64,000 nt of DNA from Methanocella paludicola SANAE. GTDB taxonomy: Archaea; Halobacteriota; Methanocellia; Methanocellales; Methanocellaceae. This document shows, piece by piece, positions 50,580 to 61,008 of the stretch. Within the stretch, counting starts at the first letter, position 1. Every line of letters begins with the position of its first letter. The position numbers and the translations under genes were made by a program. The notes under the pieces were generated by a model that was not told the DNA's origin, searched no databases, and worked only from the letters and a program-made list of their open reading frames with translations. Location: NCBI RefSeq assembly GCF_000011005.1, contig NC_013665.1, forward strand, positions 124,001 to 188,000, read 5' to 3'.

Positions 50580-51836
50580 ATGCTTACACGCCCCCTTATG
50601 ACCGCACTGGCCCTTCTGGCCGCGCTGATGTTATTGCCCACGGCATGGGCCGCCACCTACTCGGTGCCGGGCGACTACCCGACCATCGGCGCTGCCGTCG
50701 CCAATTCCTCGTCCGGCGACATTATCAGCGTCGACAGCGGCACGTACCACGAGAACGTGGTCATCACGAAGGATATCACGCTCGTGGGCGGGGGCTCCGG
50801 CGCGGGCATGCCCACTATCGACGTCGACTCTGGCGCCGGCATCACGATCGCCGCAGACAACGCCGTGGTACAGAGGTTCCGCGTCACGGGCGGCTCCACG
50901 GGCATCGTAGTAAGGGACTGCGGAAGCGTGAAGGTCATGGAATGCATCGTGACCGGCAACGGTAACGGCATCCTGGTCTCGGGGGCGCACGGCTGCGCCG
51001 TCATGAACAACACGGTCGCCGGGAACGACAACGTGGGCATCAACGTCCCCGACTCCAGCGGGAACGCCATATACCTCAACATCGTCACGGACAACCAGTA
51101 CGGCATCGCCGTGACCGGCTCCAGCGCCTCCAACACGATCTACATGAACGTGCTCAGGGACAACCCGGGGTCGAACGGCCTGGGTAACGGCATCTGGAAC
51201 CACTGGAACTCGTCCATGCCGCTGACCTACGGCTACGGGGGCAGGCAATTCTCGGGCTATTTAGGCAACTACTGGGGCGGCCTGGACGGAACCGACGCTA
51301 ACGGGGACGGCGTTGTGGATACGGCAGTCATGCTGGCCGAGAACAACGGCGACCACGCCCCCCTGGTCGATCCCATGCCGGAGCACCCGGCGGCCGACTT
51401 TACATCTGACGCCACTTCGGGAACATCCCCACTGCCCGTGCAATTCACCGACGCCAGTACGGGGTATCCGGTGAGCTGGCTCTGGGACTTCGGCGACGGG
51501 ACCACGTCGAACATGCAGAGCCCGCCCCACATTTACCAGAACTCCGGCTCATACACCGTCACCCTTACGGTGAAGAACGTGCGGGGCGAGGGAAAGCTCG
51601 TCCGGAGCAACTACATCGTGGCCGGCGCGGCAGCGACGCCGACCCCGACGGCCACTCCGACGCCCACCGCCACCCCGGAGCCCTGGCCCTCGGCCACGCT
51701 TACTCCCTCGCCTACGGAGAAGCCAGCTGGAACACCCACTTCAACGGCAACGCCTAAGCCCTCCCCCGGAATGGAATGGCTCATAGGAGCCTCGGCGCTC
51801 GCGGCGGCGACCCTGCTATCTAAAAAGAAGCAATAA
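50580..51836 (+). CDS. NosD-type beta-helix / PKD surface protein
   Basis: A 418-residue secreted protein. A signal peptide (LTRPLMTALALLAALMLLP, cleaving after AWA) is followed by a right-handed beta-helix with NosD-type repeats (YHENVVITKDITLVGGGSG; VMNNTVAGNDNVGI), a PKD domain (PLPVQFTDASTGYPVSWLWDFGDG in parts, ending YTVTLTVKNVRGEG), a Thr-Pro-rich linker (ATPTPTATPTPTATPEP) and a C-terminal helix with KKK. The terminal PGMEWLIGASAL resembles PGF-CTERM but has M for F. It probably lies on the cell surface. Confidence 0.88.
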   Translation: MLTRPLMTALALLAALMLLPTAWAATYSVPGDYPTIGAAVANSSSGDIISVDSGTYHENVVITKDITLVGGGSGAGMPTIDVDSGAGITIAADNAVVQRFRVTGGSTGIVVRDCGSVKVMECIVTGNGNGILVSGAHGCAVMNNTVAGNDNVGINVPDSSGNAIYLNIVTDNQYGIAVTGSSASNTIYMNVLRDNPGSNGLGNGIWNHWNSSMPLTYGYGGRQFSGYLGNYWGGLDGTDANGDGVVDTAVMLAENNGDHAPLVDPMPEHPAADFTSDATSGTSPLPVQFTDASTGYPVSWLWDFGDGTTSNMQSPPHIYQNSGSYTVTLTVKNVRGEGKLVRSNYIVAGAAATPTPTATPTPTATPEPWPSATLTPSPTEKPAGTPTSTATPKPSPGMEWLIGASALAAATLLSKKKQ

Positions 51837-51962
51837 AGCTCCCGCACTATGTTTTTTACCCGGAGGAACCAGTTAGCCGCCGGTGCCGTTAAGATTATAT
51901 CATATTACCTTGAAAATACCGTAGCGCATTCATCATTCATAGTGCTTGGCGAGGAATAGTGC

Positions 51963-53705
51963 ATGGTACGGATAACGGAAACGATCCTGAGAGACGCCCA
52001 CCAGTCCCTGGCGGCGACGAGGATGAGGACCGCGGACATGGTCCCCATCATCGAGAAGCTGGACCAGGTAGGCTTCTACTCTTTAGAGGCATGGGGCGGC
52101 GCGACCTTCGACACGTGCATACGGTACCTCAACGAGGACCCGTGGGAACGGCTGAGAATTATTAAAAAGGCCGCGAAGACCACTCCGATCCAGATGCTCC
52201 TGAGGGGCCAGAACCTCGTAGGATACCGGCACTACTCCGACGACGTCGTCGAGAAGTTCGTCACCCTCGCATCGAAGAACGGCGTGGACATCTTTAGAGT
52301 CTTCGACGCCGTGAACGACATCCGGAACATGGAGGCCTCCATCAAGGCCGCCAGGAAGTGCGGCGCCCGCGTCCAGGGCACGATCTGCTATACGCTCAGC
52401 CCGGTCCACTCGAACGACAAGTTCGTGGAGATGGCGAAGGAGCTTGCCGCCCTGGACTGCGATTCCATATGTATCAAGGACATGGCGGGGCTCATCATGC
52501 CCGAGCCGGCCGCCGACCTGGTGTCCCGGCTCAAGAAGGAGGTCGGGCTTCCGGTGGATCTGCACTGCCACTGCACCAACGGCATCGCCCCCATGAGCTA
52601 TTACGCGGCCGCCGGGTCGGGAGTCGACATACTCGACACGGCCATGTCGCCCTTCGGGTTCGGCACCTCTCAGCCCGCCACCGAGTCCATCGTGGGCGCC
52701 CTGCAGGGCACGCCTTACGACACGGGCCTCGACTTAAAACTACTGGCGGAGATCGCCGAGTACTTCTGGAAGGTCAAGGAGAAGTATGGAGCCATCATCG
52801 ACCCCATCCTGGAGAGGATCGACGTCAACGTCCTGGTATACCAGATACCGGGAGGAATGCTCTCCAACCTCGTCTCACAATTAAAACAGCAGAACAAGAT
52901 GGAGCTGTACGACGCCGTGCTGAAAGAGGTGCCCGTCGTGCGCAGGGAATTAGGATACCCGCCCCTTGTCACGCCGACCTCGCAGATCGTGGGCACCCAG
53001 GCGGTGCTCAACGTGGTCATGGGCGAGCGCTACAAGGTCGTCCCCAAAGAGGTCAAGGACTACGTGAAGGGCTTTTACGGCAGGTCGCCCGCGCCCGTGG
53101 ACCCTGAGATCCAGAAGAAGGTCATCGGCGACGAGCAGCCCATCACCGTCCGCCCCGCGGACCTCCTGAAACCCGAGATGCCCGGCGTCATAGCCGCCGT
53201 TAACGGGCTAGGCCTCAAGAATGTGAAGGACGAGGACTATATCACTTATGCCTTATACCCGCCCGTCGCGGAGAAGTTCCTGAAGGGCGAGATCAAGCCC
53301 GAGGCGCTGGAGCCCAAAGCGGCGCCGGCGAAGAAGTCGAAGCTCGGGCCCAGCGCGAGGCGCTTCCTGATCGAGATGGACGGCCAGGTCAAGGAGATCA
53401 GGATCGAGGCGCTGGACGCGCCCCTGCCGCCCATTGGCGTAGCCGTTACTGCACAGCCGCAGGCGGAGGCCGTGGTCGAGGAGGCGTCGTCGAACGGCGC
53501 CGTGACCAGCCCCATGCAGGGCACCATACTGAAGGTCAACGTCAAGGTGGGCGACAGCGTGAAGAAGGGCGACGTCATCGCCGTCCTGGAGGCCATGAAG
53601 ATGGAGAACGACATCGTGGCCCATAGCTCCGGCACCGTCAAGGCCGTGTATGCCCAGAAGGGCAAGAACGTGGACGCGAACGCCGTGCTGGCCGTCATCG
53701 AGTGA
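51963..53705 (+). CDS. pycB: Pyruvate carboxylase subunit B
   Basis: Carries the carboxyltransferase and biotin-carrier functions of two-subunit pyruvate carboxylase, which makes oxaloacetate in methanogens. The 580-residue product has an HMGL-type TIM barrel ([42 protein letters not shown]), a conserved carboxylase domain, and a C-terminal lipoyl/biotinyl domain with [12 protein letters not shown], in which lysine is biotinylated. pycA follows with a four-base overlap (GTGA). A 126-bp gap separates it from the surface-protein gene. Confidence 0.96.
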   Translation: MVRITETILRDAHQSLAATRMRTADMVPIIEKLDQVGFYSLEAWGGATFDTCIRYLNEDPWERLRIIKKAAKTTPIQMLLRGQNLVGYRHYSDDVVEKFVTLASKNGVDIFRVFDAVNDIRNMEASIKAARKCGARVQGTICYTLSPVHSNDKFVEMAKELAALDCDSICIKDMAGLIMPEPAADLVSRLKKEVGLPVDLHCHCTNGIAPMSYYAAAGSGVDILDTAMSPFGFGTSQPATESIVGALQGTPYDTGLDLKLLAEIAEYFWKVKEKYGAIIDPILERIDVNVLVYQIPGGMLSNLVSQLKQQNKMELYDAVLKEVPVVRRELGYPPLVTPTSQIVGTQAVLNVVMGERYKVVPKEVKDYVKGFYGRSPAPVDPEIQKKVIGDEQPITVRPADLLKPEMPGVIAAVNGLGLKNVKDEDYITYALYPPVAEKFLKGEIKPEALEPKAAPAKKSKLGPSARRFLIEMDGQVKEIRIEALDAPLPPIGVAVTAQPQAEAVVEEASSNGAVTSPMQGTILKVNVKVGDSVKKGDVIAVLEAMKMENDIVAHSSGTVKAVYAQKGKNVDANAVLAVIE

Positions 53706-55882
53706 AAAAAATGTTCAACAAGGTACTGATCGCTAACCGGGGCGAGATCGCGCTCCGCATCGAAAGGGCGTGCAAGGAGCTGGGCATATCCACCGTGGCT
53801 GTCTACTCGGAGGCCGACGCGAAGTCCCTGCACGTCAAATACGCCGACGAGGCCTACAGCATCGGCCCCCCGCCGGTAAAGAGCAGCTACCTCAACGTTG
53901 ACGCCTTATTAGAGGTGGCCGCCGACTCCGGGTGCGATGCCGTGCACCCCGGCTATGGCTTTTTATCCGAGAACGCCCCGTTCGCCGAGTCCGTGCGGAA
54001 GGCGGGCGCCACGTTCATCGGCCCCCCGCCGTCGGTCATTAAGAAACTGGGCGACAAGACCGTGGCCCGGAGCACCATGAAGAAGGCGGGCCTGCCGCTC
54101 ATCCCCGGCTCCACGGGCACCCTGAGGAGCGCCGACGAGGCCATCGAGCTGGCCAACCGGTTCGGCTACCCGTGCATCATCAAGGCCGCGGGCGGAGGCG
54201 GAGGCCGCGGCATGCGCCTGGTATTCTCGGACGCCGAGGTGCCCGACGCCCTGGAGAGCGCCAAGCGCGAAGCGGAGGCGTTCTTCAGCAACGGGGACGT
54301 CTACATCGAGAAATACCTCGAGGACCCCCGGCACATCGAGTTCCAGATCCTGGCCGACAAGAGCGGCAACGTCATCCACCTGGGCGAGAGGGACTGCTCC
54401 ATCCAGCGCCGCCACCAGAAATTACTCGAAGAGGCGCCGTCGCCGAGGATGACCCCCGTGCTCAGGGAGACCATGGGCAACGCCGCCGTCCAGGGCGCCA
54501 AGGCCGTCAAGTACGAGAACGCCGGGACCTTCGAGTTCCTGCTGGACAAGTACGGCAACTTCTATTTCATGGAGGTCAACACCCGCATCCAGGTCGAGCA
54601 CCCGGTGACGGAGCTCGTCACGGGCATGGACCTGGTCAAGGAGCAGCTGCGCATCGCCGCGGGCGAAGAGCTACCTTACAGGCAGAGCGACATTAAGATC
54701 AACGGCCACGCCATCGAGTGCCGCATCAACGCGGAGGACCCCCAGGAGAACTTCTTCCCGTCCCCGGGCAAGATCACCCAGTACATGGCCCCCGGCGGAC
54801 CCGGCGTGCGCATCGACGGGTGCTCCTATCCAGGATACGAGATCCCTCCATACTATGACAGCATGGTAGCCAAGCTCATCGTGTGGGACTCTAACCGGGC
54901 GGGCGCGATCAACCGCATGCGTCGGGCGCTGGACGAGTACGTCGTCGAGGGCGTCAAGACCACCATCCCGTTCCACAAGATGATACTGTTCAACGCCTAC
55001 TTCCGCAAGGGCGACTACAGCACGAGCTTCATCACAAAGAACATCCTGAACGAGGACAAGCTCATCCCGAAGGAGATCAAGAAGGGCCTGAAGACGAAGG
55101 TGCTGGGCCAGAAGATCCACTACTTCGAGGAAGTCGCTTCCACCAACCGCATCGCCAAGGAGATGGCCGCGGCGGGCGCCGCGGAGGGCACGATGGTGCT
55201 CGCCGAGACGCAGAGCGGCGGCGTCAAGGGGCGCATCGGCCGGGAGTGGATATCCCCGTTCGGGGGCGTCTGCTTCTCGCTGGTGCTCCGCCCGAAGTGC
55301 CAGCCCCGGCACGCCACCAAGATAACGCTGGCAGCGGCCTCGGCGGTATGCAAGACGATCCGGGACCTCTACGGCCTGGACGCCAAGATCAACTGGCCGA
55401 ACGACATCCTCATCGGCGGACGAAAGGTCTGCGGCATCCTCACGGACATGGCCATGGACGTGAACAGCATCAAGTACATCGTCCTGGGATTCGGCGTCAA
55501 CGTGAACGTCGAGCGGCTCTCGTTCCCCCAGAAGATCCAGAAGACCGCCACCTCGATCAAGGAAGAGCTCGGCAAGACCGTGTCCCGCAAGGACTTTATT
55601 GATGCGTTGCTGGTCGAGTTCGAGCGCCAGTACCAGAACTTCAACGACGGCCAGTACGGCGTAATATTGGACGAGTACAAGAGCCTCGCCTACCCGCTGG
55701 GCGGCCACATCATCGTCAAGGACCAGGACAAGCTCTACGAGGGCCAGTCCGTGGACATCAGCGAGGACGGCGCCCTGGTCATGAAGACCAAAGAGGGCAC
55801 GGTCATGACGTTCGTCACCGGCGACGTGCACGCCCACCCCGACGAAGTGCTCAAGAAGGACGAGGTCAGGCACGAGGCCTGA
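53702..55882 (+). CDS. pycA: Pyruvate carboxylase subunit A fused to biotin protein ligase
   Basis: A 726-residue two-part enzyme. Residues 1-about 465 are biotin carboxylase ([60 protein letters not shown]). Residues about 475-726 are a BirA-type ligase ([46 protein letters not shown] and a C-terminal beta-barrel). Its glycine-rich biotin-AMP loop reads [11 protein letters not shown], one residue longer than usual and with VK in place of GR. In Methanosarcina the ligase is a separate gene in the pyc operon. No break or frameshift lies at the junction. The start is GTG 53702 (overlapping the pycB stop) or ATG 53711. Confidence 0.9.
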   Translation: MKKMFNKVLIANRGEIALRIERACKELGISTVAVYSEADAKSLHVKYADEAYSIGPPPVKSSYLNVDALLEVAADSGCDAVHPGYGFLSENAPFAESVRKAGATFIGPPPSVIKKLGDKTVARSTMKKAGLPLIPGSTGTLRSADEAIELANRFGYPCIIKAAGGGGGRGMRLVFSDAEVPDALESAKREAEAFFSNGDVYIEKYLEDPRHIEFQILADKSGNVIHLGERDCSIQRRHQKLLEEAPSPRMTPVLRETMGNAAVQGAKAVKYENAGTFEFLLDKYGNFYFMEVNTRIQVEHPVTELVTGMDLVKEQLRIAAGEELPYRQSDIKINGHAIECRINAEDPQENFFPSPGKITQYMAPGGPGVRIDGCSYPGYEIPPYYDSMVAKLIVWDSNRAGAINRMRRALDEYVVEGVKTTIPFHKMILFNAYFRKGDYSTSFITKNILNEDKLIPKEIKKGLKTKVLGQKIHYFEEVASTNRIAKEMAAAGAAEGTMVLAETQSGGVKGRIGREWISPFGGVCFSLVLRPKCQPRHATKITLAAASAVCKTIRDLYGLDAKINWPNDILIGGRKVCGILTDMAMDVNSIKYIVLGFGVNVNVERLSFPQKIQKTATSIKEELGKTVSRKDFIDALLVEFERQYQNFNDGQYGVILDEYKSLAYPLGGHIIVKDQDKLYEGQSVDISEDGALVMKTKEGTVMTFVTGDVHAHPDEVLKKDEVRHEA

Positions 55883-55886
55883 TCTT

Positions 55887-56420
55887 TTACGTGATCTGTT
55901 TTAAAAAGCCCAGCCAGTACTTCGCCTCTTCGAGCCGCCGCTGGCTGGTCCTCGTCTTCAGGGCGCAGGTGTCCTTTCGCCCGACGAGCGACTTCAGGCT
56001 CAGTATCGCGCGGAGCAGCCCCGAGGCCTCCCTGAAGATCACGTCCGCCTCGGCGACGGTAAGCTGGCTGTTGTGGAGGACTTCCTCGTCGAAGTTCTCG
56101 TGCTTCTGGAGCTTGTTAATGAGCTTACGGACGTACTCCTTCTCCTCATCGGTGAGGCAGTCCTTGGCCAGCAGGTCCCACACCATATCGTGCAGGGGCA
56201 CGACCCTTCCGCCGAGCTCGAACTCGAACGGGGTTAGCACTCCCACCCATACGAGCATCTTGTGCAGCCTCAGCTCGAGGCGCCGTCGCTCTTCGGGCGT
56301 GATGGGGCGCGAGGCATCCCTGCCATAATGGCGTATCGCCGCCTTCAGGTCCCTCATGACCCCCTTCGGCGTGGTGCCGTCGATGACGCTGCGGGACTCC
56401 TGGGTTAATGCGGCGGGCAT
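55887..56420 (-). CDS. DUF5788-like protein
   Basis: A 177-residue soluble, helix-rich protein resembling the archaeal DUF5788 family, of unknown role. It contains ERRRLELRLHKMLVWVGVLTPFEFELGGRVVPLHDMVWDLL (in two parts), DEEKEYVRKLINKL and a helical end rich in leucine and lysine. No metal or catalytic motif is seen. It lies downstream of the 45-residue protein and PrsW-type genes on the same strand, with a 64-bp gap. Confidence 0.7.
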   Translation of the reverse strand: MPAALTQESRSVIDGTTPKGVMRDLKAAIRHYGRDASRPITPEERRRLELRLHKMLVWVGVLTPFEFELGGRVVPLHDMVWDLLAKDCLTDEEKEYVRKLINKLQKHENFDEEVLHNSQLTVAEADVIFREASGLLRAILSLKSLVGRKDTCALKTRTSQRRLEEAKYWLGFLKQIT

Positions 56421-56484
56421 AATAGTGCGTACTCACTCCGGCTATAAAAAAATGGCTAATAAAAGTAAAATAGGTGAAAAAGAT

Positions 56485-56622
56485 CTACTTGATCTTTTTC
56501 TCGAGCTTCTTGAGCTTCTTCTTCGCGGCGGCGCTGCCCGATGCGGCCTGCTTCGCCAGTTCCTCTGCCTTCGCCTTCTTCACCTTGTTCAGCTTTTCCA
56601 TCTGTTTCTTGCTCGTCGGCAT
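56485..56622 (-). CDS. 45-residue lysine-rich small protein
   Basis: A small gene read by hand. It starts ATG at 56622, reads MPTSKKQMEKLNKVKKAK onwards and stops at TAG 56485. Of 45 residues, 16 are lysine and 8 are alanine; the sequence is two helices (QMEKLNKVKKAKAEELAKQ and AAAKKKLKKLEKKIK) joined by ASGS. The start is preceded by AGGTGA. It begins five bases after the stop of the PrsW-type gene. Such peptides often bind nucleic acid, but this is inference. Confidence 0.65.
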   Translation of the reverse strand: MPTSKKQMEKLNKVKKAKAEELAKQAASGSAAAKKKLKKLEKKIK

Positions 56623-56627
56623 TACAT

Positions 56628-58109
56628 TCACCTGTTAACAGCCTTATTATTGTTCTTCATTTTTAACTGTAGATATGCCCCAAGTATTATGTATATTACG
56701 GTTATCACGATGGTCAGCAAGGGGTCGAATACCGGCAGGGGGACGCCGAAGGCCGTCTGCATGATGGAGTCGAAGACCGCCGTGAGGTTGAACACGCCGT
56801 GCAGGAGGATGGCGACCGGCAGGCCCAGGAAGAACCCCGCGATGGCGAAGCCCGCGGACTTCATGCGGCCCTTGAAGAAGCCGATGGCCGCGCCCGTGGC
56901 CGCCGTGAAGCAGCCGTGGGCCAGCGAGCACAGGAACGAGCGGTATAAAATGTTATACGTCCACTCGGTCAGGCCCCCGACGGCCACGGGGCTGGCGTTC
57001 GTGGCGAAGTAGAGCCAGTTCTCGATGAACGCGAAGCCCATGCCGATGGCGAAGCCGAACACGATGCCGTCGAACACGTTGTCGAAGTCGTGGTGGCCCG
57101 ATAATATTAATAGTCCGGTGCCCTTCGCCGTCTCCTCCACCACGGGCGCCACGAGGACGGCGAGGATGATCTGGGCCGCCCCGGCGCTTAAGATGAGGCC
57201 CGCCACGAGCGAGAACGTGGTATTGATGAAGAACGCGAAGAAGGTGGCCATCACGCCCCACATGAACATGCCCACGGTGAAGCGGAACGGCTCTCTCTCA
57301 TAATAGTCGGCCAGCCATCCTATTATCAGGAATATGACGGGCATGAACACGGCCGCCACCCCTCCGATGAGGAACACCAGCCAGCCGATGTCGGGGCGGG
57401 TCTCGTTCAGGGTGAACCAGAGTATCAAGGCGACCAGCAGCGCCCCGAGCGCGATCTCGATGACCCAGAAGAACGGGTTGATGATGATGTTCGCGATACG
57501 CTCGGCCCAGGGCCGCATCTTCGTGATGGGGAAGAATAGCGTACGTAACGTGTACTCGCCGTCATTTCCGTAGTTCGTGTGGAGCGCCTTCGAGACGACC
57601 CCGGCAAGGACGATGATCAGGATCAGCATCAGCACGGCCGCCGAAGCCGCCCCGAAGATCGAGAGCGTGGATTTCAGGGAGTCCTCGTACACCGTCCAGT
57701 TCTCGTTAATGGAAAAGACCGAACCCACGTAGCCGGCGTACGTCCTGCCCACCACGCCGAACCGGTCGACCTCCTCGCTCTTTCCGCTGTAGGTGAAGTT
57801 AACGGGGTAGTCGAACGTCTTCTGCGCCCCGGCCGCGACGCTCCCCAGCTTCTCCAGCACGTTCCACTGCTGGTTCTGATAAACGGCCAGGTATACGTCC
57901 ATGGGCGAGTTAGTGGGGTTGCTCACGACGATGGATAGCGTCTGGCTCGAGGGGGACCTGTCGAACGAGAAGTTCGACTGCGCGACCGAGATGCTCAGGT
58001 CTTTCTCCTGGAATGCCGACGCCGGCACGTCCGTGGAAGACTGGGCCAGGGCCGGCGAAATGAAAAGGAATAAAAGAATAACGATAAGAGCAGACGACTT
58101 TGCCTTCAT
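56628..58109 (-). CDS. PrsW-type intramembrane protease with secreted N-terminal domain
   Basis: A 493-residue membrane protein. It has a signal peptide (MKAKSSALIVILLFLFISPALA), a beta-sandwich domain of about 120 residues outside the membrane (VSNPTNSPMDVYLAVYQN), a helix and then seven or so transmembrane segments. The PrsW motifs are VVEETAKG (E-E-x-x-K), FAFIENWLYF (F-x-x-x-E-N) and LLHGVFNLTAVFD / AHGCFTAATG (histidines). This is a putative zinc-dependent regulated-proteolysis enzyme. The extra extracytoplasmic domain is not usual for PrsW. The ATG at 58109 is the start; the upstream frame has no signal-like sequence. Confidence 0.85.
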   Translation of the reverse strand: MKAKSSALIVILLFLFISPALAQSSTDVPASAFQEKDLSISVAQSNFSFDRSPSSQTLSIVVSNPTNSPMDVYLAVYQNQQWNVLEKLGSVAAGAQKTFDYPVNFTYSGKSEEVDRFGVVGRTYAGYVGSVFSINENWTVYEDSLKSTLSIFGAASAAVLMLILIIVLAGVVSKALHTNYGNDGEYTLRTLFFPITKMRPWAERIANIIINPFFWVIEIALGALLVALILWFTLNETRPDIGWLVFLIGGVAAVFMPVIFLIIGWLADYYEREPFRFTVGMFMWGVMATFFAFFINTTFSLVAGLILSAGAAQIILAVLVAPVVEETAKGTGLLILSGHHDFDNVFDGIVFGFAIGMGFAFIENWLYFATNASPVAVGGLTEWTYNILYRSFLCSLAHGCFTAATGAAIGFFKGRMKSAGFAIAGFFLGLPVAILLHGVFNLTAVFDSIMQTAFGVPLPVFDPLLTIVITVIYIILGAYLQLKMKNNNKAVNR

Positions 58110-58210
58110 GACTCGACCAAACCAGATACATCTTTTGAGCTTAAAATTCTTATGCAGTCCGCCCACTGTAAATTTAAATAGTATGAGCCTCACCTTTTCT
58201 CGTTGATATC

Positions 58211-58648
58211 ATGAAGAAAGCGATCATCGAAACGGACAAGGGCAACATCGAGATCGTCCTGTTCGACAAGGACGCCCCGAACACTGTGAAGAACTTCGAG
58301 AAGCTCGCGAACTCCGGCTTTTACAACGGGCTGAAGTTCCACCGTGTCATCCCCGGATTCGTCATCCAGGGCGGCGACCCGAAGGGCGACGGCACCGGCG
58401 GCCCGGGCTATACCATCAAGTGCGAGTGCTATCAGCCGAACGCCCACAAGCACACGAAGGGCGCCCTGTCCATGGCCCATGCGGGCAAGGACACCGGCGG
58501 CAGCCAGTTCTTCATCACCCACGCCCCCCAGCCTCACCTCGACGGCAAGCACACCGTCTTCGGCCAGGTCGAGAAGGGCATGGACATCGTCCTCAAGATA
58601 AAGCAGGGCGATAAGATGAAGAGCGTGAAGGTTATCGAAGCCCCGTAA
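58211..58648 (+). CDS. Peptidyl-prolyl cis-trans isomerase (cyclophilin)
   Basis: Speeds proline isomerisation in folding. The 145-residue single-domain cyclophilin shows [21 protein letters not shown] (with catalytic R and F), [30 protein letters not shown] and [12 protein letters not shown], all the active-site segments. It has no signal peptide, so acts in the cytoplasm. It is in its own transcript, divergent from the PrsW gene. Confidence 0.96.
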   Translation: MKKAIIETDKGNIEIVLFDKDAPNTVKNFEKLANSGFYNGLKFHRVIPGFVIQGGDPKGDGTGGPGYTIKCECYQPNAHKHTKGALSMAHAGKDTGGSQFFITHAPQPHLDGKHTVFGQVEKGMDIVLKIKQGDKMKSVKVIEAP

Positions 58649-58718
58649 ATGCCCACTTTTTTAACCTTTTTATACTAACATAAAAAAGCTTATTTTATTG
58701 TAATCGAATGTCCCGTGT

Positions 58719-59066
58719 ATGAAGATCGAGCGCGAAGCGTACGAGACCGCCACGGCCGCCGGCATGGAATCCGAGGTGCCGCTGCTGCTCGTCGGAGACA
58801 AGGGGATCATTACCGACATCCTGGTCGTCCCGTGCATGGACTCGGCCGACTACTCGATGACCCGGCTCCGCTACATCACTCCCATGGGCATGCACGTGTA
58901 CGGCAAGGTCATCACGAAGAACGATACCAAACTCGGTCCCGGGCTGAACCTCATCCAGGAAGACGGGCGGTGGAAGTTCATCGACCTCGATAAGAACGAG
59001 GTGGAGGTCGAGACCGTCGAAGGGCCTCCAAGAAAAGAGGAGAATATCGAGGAGTCGCTTCCCTGA
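58719..59066 (+). CDS. Small protein, unknown function
   Basis: A 115-residue soluble, acidic protein, not recognised. The N-terminus has KIEREAYETATAAGMESEVPLLLVGDKGIITDI, then a middle beta-rich part (YSMTRLRYITPMGMHVYGKVI) and an acidic tail (EVEVETVEGPPRKEENIEES). No membrane helix or catalytic motif. It is 70 bp after the cyclophilin gene and converges on egsA with a four-base gap. Confidence 0.55.
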   Translation: MKIEREAYETATAAGMESEVPLLLVGDKGIITDILVVPCMDSADYSMTRLRYITPMGMHVYGKVITKNDTKLGPGLNLIQEDGRWKFIDLDKNEVEVETVEGPPRKEENIEESLP

Positions 59067-59070
59067 AAAC

Positions 59071-60108
59071 CTATTCTATGACTTTCGTCGTCCTGGCGAT
59101 GTTCACGGCCGCCTCATGGGGCAGGTCCTTGTCGCCTAAGATGGTGTAGCGCTCCGGCCTGATGGTGTGGGCCTTTATCAGCGCCTCCACGATGTACTTA
59201 TCCTCGATGCCGAGATCTTTTGCAGTAGTTGGGGCGCCGATTGTCTTTAGCGCGTCCCGGATGCGCTGCCAGTCGCCGCCGTGGAGGTACATCATCATGA
59301 TGGTGCCCACGCCGCACTGCTCGCCGTGCAGCGCCGGCTTCGGGGCGATCTGGTCGAGCATATGGGCGAACTTGTGCTCGCTGCCGCTCGCGGGGGCCGA
59401 TGACCCGGCAATGCTCATGGCGACGCTCGAGGATATCAATGCCTTCACGACGAGCCGGACGGACTCCTCCAGGCCGGGCTTGATATCGTGGGCGTAATCC
59501 AGGACCATGCGTGCGGTCATCTCGGAAAGGGCCACTGAGTATTCGGAAATGTAGACGTTCCGGAGCCGGGCGGCCAGGCGCCAGTCCAGCACCGCCGTAT
59601 AGTTCGAGATAATGTCGCCGCAGCCCGCGGCGAGGAGCCTGTAGGGGGACTTCATGATGATCCCCGTGTCGGCGATGACGCACAGGGGCGCCTCCGCCTG
59701 GTTCGAGACGGACTTGCCGCCCTGGATGATGGAGGCCCTGGACGAGGCGATGCCGTCGTGGGAGGCCGCGGTGGGTACGCTGATGAAGTACATGTCGAGC
59801 TGGGATGACGCCAGCTTGGCGATATCGATGGCCTTGCCGCCGCCGACGCCCAGCAAAAATTCCGCGTTCGTGTCCCTGGCGGCCCTTTTCGCCTTCTCCA
59901 CGTTCTCCATGGTGGCGCTCTCGACGATTAAAAAATCAGCGTCGTAGCCATTCTTACTGAGGCTCTCGGCGACAGCGTCGCCGGCAATGCCCTTGGTATT
60001 ACGGCCCGTGACGATGAGCGCCCGGCCCTTAAGGCGCATCGACCTGCAGATGGGGCCCACGCTCTCGAGGGCGCCCGGCCCGGCGATCACGTTGCGGGGG
60101 AGCTGCAT
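59071..60108 (-). CDS. egsA: sn-Glycerol-1-phosphate dehydrogenase
   Basis: Makes the G1P backbone of archaeal membrane lipids from dihydroxyacetone phosphate, using NAD(P)H. The 345-residue protein starts [15 protein letters not shown] and has [16 protein letters not shown] (the dinucleotide loop), [17 protein letters not shown] and [11 protein letters not shown] and [14 protein letters not shown], which carry the zinc histidines. It is divergent from the DUF63 gene with a 57-bp gap. Strong archaeal marker. Confidence 0.97.
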   Translation of the reverse strand: MQLPRNVIAGPGALESVGPICRSMRLKGRALIVTGRNTKGIAGDAVAESLSKNGYDADFLIVESATMENVEKAKRAARDTNAEFLLGVGGGKAIDIAKLASSQLDMYFISVPTAASHDGIASSRASIIQGGKSVSNQAEAPLCVIADTGIIMKSPYRLLAAGCGDIISNYTAVLDWRLAARLRNVYISEYSVALSEMTARMVLDYAHDIKPGLEESVRLVVKALISSSVAMSIAGSSAPASGSEHKFAHMLDQIAPKPALHGEQCGVGTIMMMYLHGGDWQRIRDALKTIGAPTTAKDLGIEDKYIVEALIKAHTIRPERYTILGDKDLPHEAAVNIARTTKVIE

Positions 60109-60165
60109 CCACTTTTCGCTGTGCTTAGATACATTTATGTCAAGTTCGCCCGTATAGACACCCCA

Positions 60166-61008
60166 ATGGATTCTGTGGACATAGGCTCGTTCATAGCCAA
60201 GTATTACATTGACCCGATCATATACAATGAAGGCTACAACGTCGTAAATACGCTTACCTACGCTATTATCCTTGCTATAAGCCTCTTTGCCATATTAAAG
60301 TTAATGGCGCTCCTGAGGCTCAAGATCGACGAGCGGCTTATCATGGCGGTCGCGCCCTTCATCATCCTCGGCGCGTCCTTGCGGAATCTGGAGGACGTTC
60401 ACCTGCTCTCGCCCCCACTGAGCTATATGTTCATCACCCCTCTCGTGTACGTGCTGGCGTTCCTCATCACGCTGGCCGTGCTGCTCATCTGCGTCTACCT
60501 CGAGAGGGCCGGCAGGGTCGGTGACTATTCGAAGCCCCTGTTCTGGACGGGCGTCGCCGGCGTCATCGTTGTCTGGGGCACCCTGCTCCTGACGCAGCCC
60601 ATACGTGTCTGGTGGGCGCCCATCGTGGTCTTCGCGCTGGCCTTCACCTTTACCGGGGTCGTCTACCTCATCGCCCGTTACCTGAAGCTGGGCTTCCTCA
60701 CCATGCCCCTGAACGTCGCGATCCTGGGGGCCCACATGTTCGACGCCTCCTCAACGTTCACGGCCATCGACATCGTGACGGGCTTCGCGGAGAAGCACGT
60801 CGTCCCCGTGTTCTTCATAGACATCTTCGGCTCGGCCTTCGTCATGTACGCCCTGAAGCTGGCCGTGTTCATACCGGTCATCTACCTCATCGAGAAGTAC
60901 TTCATCGAGGATAAGGACCTCTATTACGTGCTCAAGTTCGTGCTCCTCGTGCTCGGCTTCGGCCCCGGCATCCGCAACACCCTGGAGCTGGTGTTCATCC
61001 ATGGTTAA
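60166..61008 (+). CDS. DUF63 family membrane protein
   Basis: A 280-residue polytopic protein with about seven to eight hydrophobic segments. It fits the archaeal DUF63 family: [17 protein letters not shown] at the start, [11 protein letters not shown], then [16 protein letters not shown] and the C-terminal [12 protein letters not shown]. The function is unknown. ATG at 60166 is used; a GTG at 60121 would add a stretch that overlaps its probable promoter. Its end overlaps the first SpoIIM-like gene by eight bases, so they are coupled. Confidence 0.85.
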   Translation: MDSVDIGSFIAKYYIDPIIYNEGYNVVNTLTYAIILAISLFAILKLMALLRLKIDERLIMAVAPFIILGASLRNLEDVHLLSPPLSYMFITPLVYVLAFLITLAVLLICVYLERAGRVGDYSKPLFWTGVAGVIVVWGTLLLTQPIRVWWAPIVVFALAFTFTGVVYLIARYLKLGFLTMPLNVAILGAHMFDASSTFTAIDIVTGFAEKHVVPVFFIDIFGSAFVMYALKLAVFIPVIYLIEKYFIEDKDLYYVLKFVLLVLGFGPGIRNTLELVFIHG

